Positions 1 to 9,900 of a stretch of DNA of 64,000 bases are shown here, piece by piece (the first letter of the stretch is position 1; each line of letters opens with the position of its first letter). A program made the position numbers and the translations under genes. The notes beneath the pieces are model-generated. The model was not told where the DNA came from, ran no database searches, and saw nothing but the letters and a program-made list of their open reading frames with translations. The stretch lies in contig NZ_JACHIR010000001.1 of the NCBI RefSeq assembly GCF_014203355.1, forward strand, positions 5,272,038-5,336,037. The letters run 5' to 3'. The stretch is from Kutzneria kofuensis (GTDB lineage Bacteria > Actinomycetota > Actinomycetes > Mycobacteriales > Pseudonocardiaceae).

Positions 1-450
1 GCACCGGTCCTGCTCGACGTGGTGGACACGGTGCTCGGCGGCGAGCCCGCGCGGCAGGTCTACGCGCAGACCAACAGCATCCTCAGTGGACGGTCGGACG
101 TCGAGAGCGCCGCGGTCGTCACGGTGACGTACGCCAACGGCGTCGTCGCCTCGTTCGACTGCAGCTGGAGCCAGGAGCCGACGGCCGGCCCGGTCGTGAG
201 CTTCGTCGGCGACAAGGCGACCGTGGAGTACACCGCCTCGCCGCGCATGCTCGGCGGCGTCGACACCGCCGGCCATCGGCGGGAACTCGGCGGCGGCGAC
301 CAGATTTCGGCCATGCTGACGGATTTCCTCGGCACGGTCGAGACCCGTGCGGGCAGCGGACCGGACGGCCAGGCCGCGCTGCGCACCCAGCGCGTCATCC
401 AGGCCGCCTACGAGTCGGCGCAGACCGGACAGCCTGTCGATCTCAAGTGA
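1..450 (+). CDS. rifT: Gfo/Idh/MocA-family oxidoreductase, C-terminal part (RifT-like), cut by window edge
   Basis: The reading frame is open from base 1 and stops with TGA at 448-450, leaving about 149 C-terminal residues. The fragment has the substrate-domain beta-sheet features of NAD(P)-dependent Gfo/Idh/MocA dehydrogenases (VTVTYANGVVASFD, then WSQEPTAG and FVGDKATVEY). The Rossmann domain would lie to the left of the window. In the known rif cluster two such dehydrogenases, rifS and rifT, lie upstream of the orf0 P450 and rifA, so position argues for RifT. They are thought to act late, in tailoring the ansamycin, but substrate cannot be read from this fragment. Family assignment is firm; the RifT versus RifS choice rests on gene order alone. 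Confidence 0.6.
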   Translation, partial: APVLLDVVDTVLGGEPARQVYAQTNSILSGRSDVESAAVVTVTYANGVVASFDCSWSQEPTAGPVVSFVGDKATVEYTASPRMLGGVDTAGHRRELGGGDQISAMLTDFLGTVETRAGSGPDGQAALRTQRVIQAAYESAQTGQPVDLK

Positions 451-571
451 CATAACCGAAAACAACAACAGGATCGGTCGTATTTCCCGCATACAGAGCC
501 ACTGAATGTCGGGGCGGTCAGCGCGCGCCCTTTTCCGGGCGGTATGACCCGGCGAAGCAAGGGAGATCATG
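451..571 (+). promoter_or_regulatory. Intergenic leader with a small hairpin upstream of the DUF5988-like gene
   Basis: This 121-bp gap begins with an A-rich stretch (around 452-470) unlike the surrounding GC-rich coding DNA. A short inverted repeat, CGCCC at 526-530 and GGGCG at 537-541 with a TTTTCC loop, could be a weak terminator or leader hairpin. A ribosome binding site GGGAG lies at 561-565. I see no convincing -35/-10 pair. The gap is the most likely place for a promoter serving the P450 and rifA, because the next gaps downstream are only about 40 bp. Confidence 0.3.
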
Positions 572-787
572 ATGAGTGCCACCTCGGTGAAGATCGCGTT
601 GAGCGGCGGCCCGGTCGACCTGGCGGCGGCCGACCGCAGTGTGCCGGAGGCGGAATTGGGGCAGACACTCAAGATTCGCCACGGTGCCGGGTACGAGCAC
701 TTCGTCCACGACGGCGAGCGGCAGACGGTGGACGGGTGCGAGGTGGCGGTCTTCCGCTGGGCGCACCGCACGAAGATCGCCGAGTGA
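572..787 (+). CDS. Small DUF5988-like protein
   Basis: Encodes 71 residues from the ATG at 572; GGGAG at 561-565 is better spaced for this ATG than for the overlapping ATG at 569. The protein has the pattern I associate with DUF5988 of actinomycetes: an early LSGGP, a central GAGYEHF and a C-terminal FRWAHRTKIAE. No catalytic motif, signal peptide or membrane segment is visible, and no function is established for the family. It lies 41 bp upstream of the P450 gene in the same direction, so the two are probably co-transcribed. The reading is supported by the ribosome binding site and high third-position GC. The family name is from memory of short motifs and should be treated as probable. Confidence 0.65.
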   Translation: MSATSVKIALSGGPVDLAAADRSVPEAELGQTLKIRHGAGYEHFVHDGERQTVDGCEVAVFRWAHRTKIAE

Positions 788-828
788 CGGCACTTTTTCC
801 GTAGATTCTCTAGAGCGAGAAGGACTCC

Positions 829-2022
829 ATGACCGACGCCATTTCCTTCGAGGAGCCGTGGGCCCGGATCGACAAGTTCGATCCGCCCGCGGTGTTCGAC
901 TCGCTGCGCGCAGAACGTCCCCTCGCCAAGATGGTCTACCCGGACGGCCACATCGGCTGGATCGTGTCCAGCTACGAGCTGGTGCGGGAGGTGCTGAGCG
1001 ACCCGAAGTTCAGCCACAGCTGCGAGGTCGGGCACTTCCCGGTGACCCACCAGGGCCAGGTCATCCCGACCCACCCGCTGATCCCCGGCATGTTCATCCA
1101 CATGGACCCGCCGGAGCACACCCGGTACCGCAGCCTGCTCACCGGCGAGTTCACCGTCCGCCGCACGGCCCGGCTGGCCCCGCACGTGGAGGCGGTGGCG
1201 GCGGAGCAGATCGAGGTCATGCGTGAGCACGGCGCCCCCGCCGACCTGGTCAAGACGTTCGCGAAGCCGCTGGTGCTGCGGGTGCTGTCGCAGATGGTCG
1301 GCCTGCCGTACGAGGAGCGCGACCGGTACCTGCACGCGGTGACGCTGCTGCACGACGCGGAGGCCGACCCGGCCGAGGCGGCCGCCGCCTACCAGGTGGC
1401 GCAGGCGTTCTTCGACGAGGTCGTCGAGCGCCGCCGCAAGCAGCCCGAGGACGACCTGATCAGCGCCCTGGTCGCGGACGAGGACCTGACCGACGAAGAG
1501 CGGCGCAACATCATCGCGCTGCTGCTGTTCGCCGGCTACGAGACGACGGAGAGCGCGCTGGCCGTCGGCGTGTTCGCGCTGCTGCACCACCAGGACCAGC
1601 TCGCGGCGCTGCGGGCCGACCCGGACAAGCTCGACGGCGCGATCGAGGAACTCCTGCGCTACCTGACGGTGAACCAGTACCACACGTACCGCACCGCGCT
1701 GGAGGACACCAAGCTCAACGGCGAGGTGATCAAGAAGGGGGACACGGTCACGGTGTCGCTGCCGGCGGCCAACCGCGACCCGGCCAAGTTCGCCTGCCCG
1801 GCCGAGCTGGACATCGAGCGCGAGACCTCCGGTCACGTGGCGTTCGGCTTCGGCGTGCACCAGTGCCTCGGCCAGAACCTGGCCCGCGTCGAGCTGCGGG
1901 TCGGCCTGTCGGCACTGCTGCGGGCGTTCCCCGACCTCCGGCTGGCCGTCTCGGCCGACGAGGTTCCGTTGCGGCTGAAGGGCTCCGTCTTCGCGGTGCA
2001 GAACCTTCCGGTCGCCTGGTGA
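829..2022 (+). CDS. Cytochrome P450 monooxygenase (rif orf0-like)
   Basis: Encodes 397 residues, normal for a soluble bacterial class I P450, with a good ribosome binding site (GAGAAGGA, 817-824). The I-helix oxygen-activation motif is AGYETT (residues 235-240). The K-helix ExxR is in EELLRY. The heme-binding loop is FGFGVHQCLG with axial Cys346. It has no membrane anchor and needs external ferredoxin and reductase, neither of which is in the window. It lies 41 bp upstream of rifA, the place of rif orf0 in the Amycolatopsis cluster, so it is probably a tailoring oxidase or an accessory enzyme of the pathway. The exact site of oxidation cannot be read from sequence. Confidence 0.9.
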   Translation: MTDAISFEEPWARIDKFDPPAVFDSLRAERPLAKMVYPDGHIGWIVSSYELVREVLSDPKFSHSCEVGHFPVTHQGQVIPTHPLIPGMFIHMDPPEHTRYRSLLTGEFTVRRTARLAPHVEAVAAEQIEVMREHGAPADLVKTFAKPLVLRVLSQMVGLPYEERDRYLHAVTLLHDAEADPAEAAAAYQVAQAFFDEVVERRRKQPEDDLISALVADEDLTDEERRNIIALLLFAGYETTESALAVGVFALLHHQDQLAALRADPDKLDGAIEELLRYLTVNQYHTYRTALEDTKLNGEVIKKGDTVTVSLPAANRDPAKFACPAELDIERETSGHVAFGFGVHQCLGQNLARVELRVGLSALLRAFPDLRLAVSADEVPLRLKGSVFAVQNLPVAW

Positions 2023-2063
2023 GCGTGTTCTCCAGCTAGAGTCCCGAAAGGAACTGCCGCACC

Positions 2064-3900
2064 GTGCGCACCGACCTCATCAAGCCACTGCCCGTCGCAC
2101 TCCAGGTGAACGCGTCCCGCTTCCCCGGCAAGGTGGCTTTCGAGGACGACCGGCGGGCGGTCACCTACGCCGAACTCGACGCGCGCACGCGCAGGCTGGC
2201 CGGGCACCTGGCCGGCCTGGGCGTGCGCCGCGGCGACCGGGTGGCCATCTGCCTGCGCAACACGGTGTCCACTGTGGAGTGCTACCTGGCCGTCGTGCGC
2301 GCCGCCGGCATCGGGGTGCCGCTCAACCCGGCCTCCTCGCTGGCCGAGCTGGAGTACCTGCTGTCCGACAGCGGCGCCACGGTGGTCATCACCGACGCTG
2401 CGCAGGCCGAGCGGTTCCGGGTTTCGAACGTCACGGTGCTGGTGACGGGTGACGCCCCGACGGGAACGCTCTCGTACGACGAACTCGCCACCACCGAGCC
2501 GACCGAGGCGGCCCGGGACGACCTGGATCTCGACGACGTGGCGTGGATGTTCTACACGTCGGGCACGACCGGCCGGCCCAAGGGCGTGCTGTCGACGCAG
2601 CGCAACTGCCTGACGTCGGTGGCTTCCTGCTACGTGCCGATCCCCGGGCTGAGCGAGCAGGACCGGGTGCTCTGGCCACTCCCGTTGTTCCACAGCCTTT
2701 CCCACATCGCCTGCGTTCTGTCGGTCACGGTGGTCGGCGCGACCGCGCGGATCCTGGACGGCGGCGCGGTGCAGGACGTGATCCGAGCGCTCCGCGAGGA
2801 GGAGCCGACCTTCCTCGCCGGCGTGCCGACGACGTACCACCACCTCGTGACGGCCGCCCGCCGGGACGGATTCTCCGCGCCCAGCCTGCGTATCGGCCTG
2901 GCCGGCGGCGCGGTCCTCGGGGCCGGGCTGCGCCGGGAGTTCGAGGAGACCTTCGGCGTCCCGCTGATCGACGCCTACGGCAGCACCGAAACCTGCGGCG
3001 CCATCACCATGAACCCGCCGGACGGCCTTCGCGTCGACGGCTCCTGCGGCCTGCCGGTGCCGGGCGTCGGCGTTCGCATCGTCAACCCCTCCACCGGGCT
3101 GGACATGCCGGTCGGCGAGGAGGGCGAGGTGTGGGTCAAGGGGCCGAACGTCATGGTCGGCTACCACAACAGCCCGGAGGCGACCGCCGCCGCGATGCGG
3201 GACGGCTGGTTCCGGACCGGCGACCTGGCCCGCCGCGACGAGAACGGCTACTTCAGCATCTGCGGCCGGATCAAGGAGCTGGTGATCCGCGGTGGGGAGA
3301 ACATCCACCCGGCCGAGGTGGAGGCGGTCGTTCGCGCCGTCCCGGGTGTGGTGGACGTGGCGGTGGCCGGGCTGCCGCACGACACCCTCGGCGAAGTTCC
3401 CGTCGCCTATGTGATTCCCGGTCCCGACGGCTTTGACGCTCAGGCACTGCTGGCCGCCTGCCGGGAGCAGTTGTCGGCGTACAAGGTGCCCGAGCAGGTT
3501 CGTGAGGTGGAGAGCATTCCCCGGACGGCTTCGGGCAAGATCCAGCGTCGCCTGCTGGCGGAGCAGCCGAGCCGGCTGGTGTACGCGGCGACCGAGTACG
3601 ACAACGCGCCGGTGAGCGAGCCGGACGCGGTCGTGGCGGAGGCCCTGCGCCAGCGCCTGTCTGGTGTGGACGGTTTCCTGCTGGAGGACCTGGTTCGGGA
3701 ACTGGCCGCCGAAGTGCTGGGGCAGCCGGTTCCGGCCGACCGTGCCTTCCGCGACCTGGGCTTCAGCTCGGCGGCCATTGTCGAGCTGCGCAACCGGCTG
3801 ACCGCGGCCACCGGGCTGCGGCTGCCCGCCGCTGTCGTCTTCGACCACCCGACCCCGATGGCGCTGGCCGGTTTCCTGCGGGCGGAGCTCCTCGGCGACG
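2064..3900 (+). other. RifA loading module: adenylation (CoA-ligase-like) domain and acyl carrier protein
   Basis: The adenylation domain has the phosphate-binding motif FYTSGTTGRPKG (residues 163-174), the GSTE motif (about 306), WFRTGDL, and a C-terminal catalytic lysine in SGKIQRR (Lys492). This is the aryl/acyl-CoA ligase architecture used in rifamycin-type PKSs to activate AHBA as an adenylate. It replaces the KSQ-AT loading domains of typical macrolide PKSs. The following carrier protein has LGFSSAAIVEL, with the phosphopantetheine serine at residue 569. The usual GFDS is GFSS here. There is no ketosynthase or AT before the first extension KS at residue 627. Confidence 0.93.
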
Positions 3901-6900
3901 CGCGGCCGGTGGTCGAGACGATCACCGCCGCCGACCCGGACGAGCCGATCGCCATCGTGGGCATGGCCTGCCGCCTGCCCGGTGGCGTGGCCGGGCCGGA
4001 CGATCTGTGGCGGTTGGTGGCCGACGGAGTCGACGCCGTCTCCGACTTCCCCGACGACCGAGGGTGGGACCTGGACCGGCTGTTCGACCCCGACACCGAG
4101 CGCCCCGGCACTTCGTACACGAACAAGGGCGGCTTCCTCAGCGAAGCCGGCATGTTCGACGCCGGCTTCTTCGGGATCTCGCCACGTGAGGCGCTGGCGA
4201 TGGACCCGCAGCAGCGGTTGCTGCTGGAGACGTCGTGGGAGGCGTTCGAGGCCGCCGGTGTCGATGCGACGTCGTTGAAGGGCAGCGATGTCGGCGTGTT
4301 CGTCGGTGTCTTCGGTCACGGCTACGGCGTCGGCGTTGACCTGCCGGAGCTGGAGGGCTTTGCCACCACCGGGTCGGCGTCGAGTGTGGCGTCGGGACGA
4401 CTGTCCTATGTGTACGGCTTCGAGGGCCCGGCGGTCACCGTCGACACGGCGTGTTCGTCGTCGCTGGTGGCGATGCACCTTGCCGCGCAGGCGTTGCGGC
4501 AGGGCGAGTGCTCGATGGCGCTGGCCGGTGGCGCCACCGTGATGGCCACGCCGGGAACCTTCGTGGAGTTCTCCCGGCAGCGGGCCCTGGCCCCCGACGG
4601 CCGGTGCAAGGCGTTCGCCGCTGCGGCCGACGGGACCGGCTGGGCCGAGGGCGCGGGCGTCGTTGTGCTGGAACGGCTGTCGGTGGCCCGTGAGCGTGGG
4701 CACCGGGTGCTGGCGGTGCTGCGGGGTTCCGCCGTTAACCAGGATGGTGCCTCCAACGGTCTGACCGCCCCGAATGGCTTGTCCCAGCAGCGGGTCATCC
4801 GCCGGGCGCTCGCCGCCGCCGGACTCGCGGCGTCCGATGTGGACGTTGTCGAGGCGCACGGCACCGGTACGTCGCTGGGCGACCCGATCGAGGCGCAGGC
4901 TCTCGTTGCCACCTATGGACAGCGGGACGCCGAGCGGCCGCTGTGGTTGGGGTCGTTGAAGTCCAACATCGGTCACACGCAGGCGGCCGCCGGGGTCGCC
5001 GGTGTGATCAAGATGGTTCAGGCGCTGCGGCACGGGGTTGCGCCGGCGACCTTGCACGTGGATGCGCCCACGCCCGAGGTGGACTGGTCCGCCGGGGCCG
5101 TGGAGTTGTTGACCGAGGCCCGCGAGTGGCCCCGGAACGGGCGCCCGCGTCGTGCGGGCGTGTCGTCGTTCGGCGTCAGTGGGACGAATGCGCACGTGAT
5201 CCTGGAGGAGGCTCCCGAGGAGCCGGCCGCCGCCGAGGCCGCTGTGGACGGCGTCTTCCCGCTGGTGGTGTCGGCGCGGAGCACCGAGTCGCTGGCGGCG
5301 CAGGCCAGCCGGCTAGCCACCGTTGTTGAGAACAACGAGCTTTCGGCCGTGGCCGGGGCGTTGGTGTCGAAGCGGGCGGTGCTAAGCGAGCGGGCCGTTG
5401 TGGTAGCGGGTTCCCGCGAGGAGGGGCTGGCCGGCTTGACCGCGCTGGCCCACGGTGAGCACTCGCTGACCGGCAGCGCGGACGTGCCGGGCAAGCTGGT
5501 CTGGGTGTTCCCGGGCCAGGGCACGCAGTGGGCCGGCATGGGCCGGGAACTCCTGGATTCCTCGCCGGTCTTCGCCGAGCGGGTGGCCGAGTGCGCCGCC
5601 GCGTTGGAGCCGTACACCGACTGGTCGCTGGTCGACGTGCTCCGTGGCGACGCCGAGCCCGAACTGATGGAGCGGGTCGACGTGCTGCAGCCCGCCTGTT
5701 TCGCCGTGATGGTCGGTCTGGCGGCGGTGTGGTCGTCGGTCGGTGTGAAGCCCGACGCCGTGATCGGTCACTCCCAGGGGGAGATCGCCGCCGCGTGCGT
5801 GTCCGGGGCGCTGTCCCTTGAGGATGCGGCGAAGGTGGTTGCCCTGCGCAGCCAGGCCATCGCCGCCAAGCTGTCTGGTCGCGGCGGCATGGCTTCCGTC
5901 GCGCTGAACGAAGAAGACGCTCTGGCCCGGTTGCAGCCGTGGGCCGGCCGGGTCGAGGTCGCCGCGGTCAACGGGCCGTCCTCGGTGGTGATCGCCGGGG
6001 ACGCCGAGGCGTTGGACGAGGCGCTGAAGTCGTTGGAGGCCAGCGAGATCAGGGTGCGGCGAGTCGCGGTGGACTACGCCTCGCACACCCGGCACGTCGA
6101 GGACATCGAGGAGACACTGGCCGAGACCCTGGCCGGGATCGAGGCCCGTACGCCGGCCATCCCGTTCTACTCGACGGTGACCCGCGAGTGGAACGAGGTC
6201 GTCGACAGCGGCTACTGGTACCGGAACCTGCGCAACCGGGTCGGCTTCGGGCCGGCGGTCACGGACCTGGTCGAACTCGGGCACCGCATGTTCGTGGAGA
6301 TCAGCGCCCACCCCGTGCTGGTGCAGCCGATCACCGAGATCCCGGGCGTGGTGGCCAGCGGTTCGCTGCGGCGCGAGGAGGGCGGCCTGCGCCGGCTGCT
6401 GACCTCGATGGCCGAGCTGTTCGTACGGGGCATCGCCGTCGACTGGGCGGCGCTGCTGCCGCCGGTGGCCGGCTGGGTGGACCTGCCGACCTACGCCTTC
6501 GACCGCCAGCACTACTGGCTCAACCCCACGCAGTCGACCGATGCGGCGTCGCTGGGGCAGGCGACGGCCGATCACCCGCTGCTGGGCGCGGTCGTCAGCC
6601 AGCCCGACTCGGCCGGCTTCACGGCCACCTCGCGGTGGTCGCAGCGGTCGCACTCGTGGCTGGCGGAGCACGTCGTCGGCGACGGCGTCCTGGTGCCGAA
6701 CGCGACCCTGGTCGAACTGGCCATCCGGCTCGGCGACCTGGCCGACGCTCCCGTGCTCGACGAACTGACCGTCGACGCGCCGGTGGTGCTGCCGCTGCGC
6801 GGCGGCCGGGACATCCAGGCCGTCGTGGGCGAGCCCGACCAGACGCGGCGGCGGACCGTGCAGATCTACTCTCGCGCGGCGGACGCCCCGCTCGATGCGC

Positions 6901-9900
6901 CGTGGACCCGTCACGCGCACGGCACGCTGGCTCCAACGACCACCACGGCGACGCTGGAAACCGGTGCTGGCACCGAGATCAGCCTGAACGGCCTCCGCGA
7001 CGCCGACCGCTACGGCCTGCACCCCGCGCTGCTCGACGCCGCCGTCCGCATGATCCTCCCCGCCGGCACGCTGCCGTCGGTGTGGACCGGCGTGACCCTG
7101 CTGGCCTCGGGCGCGGCTGCGGTGCACGTGTCGGAGCGGGGCGACGGCCTCGCGCTGACCGACGGCGCCGGGCAGCCGGTCATGACCATCGGCGGGATCG
7201 TGGCAGCGCCCTACGAAGGCGCGAGCACGTTGCCGCACGACTCCCTGTTCCGCATCGAGTGGACGGAACTCCCGCTCTCCACAGTGGACGGTCTGCTCGA
7301 CATCGTGCCGATCACGACCGCGGAGGACGTTGCCGCGGCGGGAACTCCGTACTTTCTGCTGTACGAAGCCATTCCCGGCAGCCCGAGGGAGTCGGTCAAC
7401 GCCGCGCTGGCGGTGCTGCGGGCCTGGCTGGCCGAGCCGGCTCTGGCCGACACCCGGCTGGCCGTCGTCACCGGGGACGCCGACGAGCTCGGAGCGGCGG
7501 CGGTGTGGGGCCTGGTGCGGTCGGCCCAGTCGGAGCACCCGGGCCGGATCGTGCTCGCCGACCTCGACGACAACGCAGCGCTAGCGGCCGTTCTGACCAG
7601 CGGCGAACCGCAGCTGCGGGTGCGCAACGGCGTCGCAACGGTGCCGCGCCTGGCCCGCGTCACCCCCGACCAGACGCAGCGGCCGCTCGATCCGAACGGC
7701 ACCGTGCTCATCACCGGCGGCACCGGCACTCTCGGCGCCATCGCCGCCCGGCACCTCGTCACCAAGCACGGCATCCGGCACCTGGTGTTGGCCAGCCGCC
7801 GGGGCCACGCCCCGGAGCTGTACGACGAGTTGACCGCCCTCGGCGCGACGGTCACCATCGCCGCCTGCGACACCGCCGACCGGCCGCAGGTCGAGGCCGT
7901 CCTGGCGAACATCCCGGCCGAGCATCCGCTCACCGCCGTCCTGCACACCGCCGGTGTCCTGGACGACGGCGTGCTCACGGAACTGAGCCCCGCCCGCGTC
8001 GACACCGTGCTGCGGCCCAAGGTCGACGCCGCGCTCCACCTGCACGAACTCACCCGCGACCTCGACCTCGCCGCGTTCGTGCTGTTTTCCTCGGCAGCTG
8101 GCGTGCTGGGCAACCCCGGGCAGGCCAACTACGCGGCGGCCAACGCCTGCCTCGATGCCATCGCCCGCCAACGGCACCGCGAAGGCTTGCCGGCGGCCTC
8201 GATCGCCTGGGGCTACTGGTCGACGGTCAGCGGCATGACCCAGCACCTGGGCACCGCGGACCTGCACCGCAACAAGCGAACCGGCATGAGCGGTCTGTCC
8301 GCTGACGAGGGCATGGCCCTGCTGGACGCCACCCTGACCGCCACCGACACGTTCGTGGCGGCGAAGTTCGACGTGCCGGCGCTGCGCCGCGCGGCGGCGG
8401 CCGGCGAGTCGCTGCAGCCGCTGTTGCGTGGCCTGGCCCCGTCCCCGCGACGGACGGCGAAGGCTGCGGGCTCGCTGTCGCTGGCGGACCGCCTGGCCGG
8501 CCTGGCCGACGCCGAGCAGGCCGAGGCGGTGCTGGACCTGGTCCGCAAGCACGCCGCCGAGGTCCTTGGGCACGCCTCCGCCGACGCCGTGCACCCCGGC
8601 CGCACGTTCAAGGACGCCGGCTTCGACTCGCTGACGGCGGTGGAGCTGCGCAACCGGCTGGCCGCCGCGACCGGGCTCACCCTGTCGCCGGCGATGATCT
8701 TCGACTACCCGAAGCCGCTCGCGCTGGCCGAGCACCTCCGTACCAAGCTCCTCGGCGGTGCCTCGCAGCACTCGGTGCAGGCGTCCGTCGCCACCGACGA
8801 GCCGATCGCGATCGTGGCGATGGCCTGCCGGTTCCCGGCCGGCGTGCACAGTCCCGAGGACCTGTGGCGAGTGGTGGCCGACGGGACCGACGCCGTCACG
8901 GAGTTCCCGGCCGACCGCGGCTGGGACACCGACGGTCTGTACCACCCCGATCCCGACCACGAGGGCACGACCTACGTCCGCCACGGCGCGTTCCTCGACG
9001 ACGCCGCCGGATTCGACGCCGCCTTCTTCGGCATCTCGCCGAACGAGGCGTTGGCGATGGACCCGCAGCAGCGCCTGCTGCTGGAGACCTCGTGGGAGGC
9101 CTTCGAGCGGGCCGCTATCGACCCGACTTCGCTGGCCGGTCAGGACGTCGGAGTGTTCGTCGGCGTCAACAGCCACGACTACAGCATGCTCATGCAGCGG
9201 GCGGCCGGTGTTGAGGGTTTCCGCCTCACCGGCAGCTCCGGCAGCGTGATCTCCGGCCGCGTGGCCTACCACTTCGGCTTCGAGGGGCCGGCCATCACGG
9301 TCGACACGGCTTGCTCGTCGTCACTGGTGGCGCTGCACATGGCCGCGCAGGCGCTGAACCGCGGCGAGTGCTCGATGGCCCTGGCCGGTGGCGTGATGGT
9401 GATGGGCACCGTCGAGACCTTCGTCGAGTTCTCCCGGCAGCGCGGCCTCGCGCCCGACGGCCGGTGCAAGGCGTTTGCCGACGGCGCGGACGGCACCGGC
9501 TGGTCCGAGGGCGTCGGCCTGCTGCTGGTGGAACGGCTGTCCGACGCTCGCCGGAACGGCCACCAGGTGCTGGCCGTGGTGCGCGGCAGCGCGGTCAACC
9601 AGGACGGCGCGTCGAACGGCCTGACCGCGCCGAACGGTCCGTCGCAGCAGCGGGTCATCCGCAGGGCGCTGGCCAACGCCGGACTGTCCACTTCGGACGT
9701 CGATGCCGTCGAGGCGCACGGCACCGGCACGACGCTCGGCGACCCGATCGAGGCCGAGGCGCTCATCGCGACCTACGGCCAGGACCGGGCCGAGCCGCTG
9801 TGGCTGGGGTCGGTGAAGTCGAACATCGGCCACACGCAGGCGGCCGCCGGTGTGGCCGGCGTGATCAAGATGGTCATGGCGATGCGGCACGGCGTTCTGC

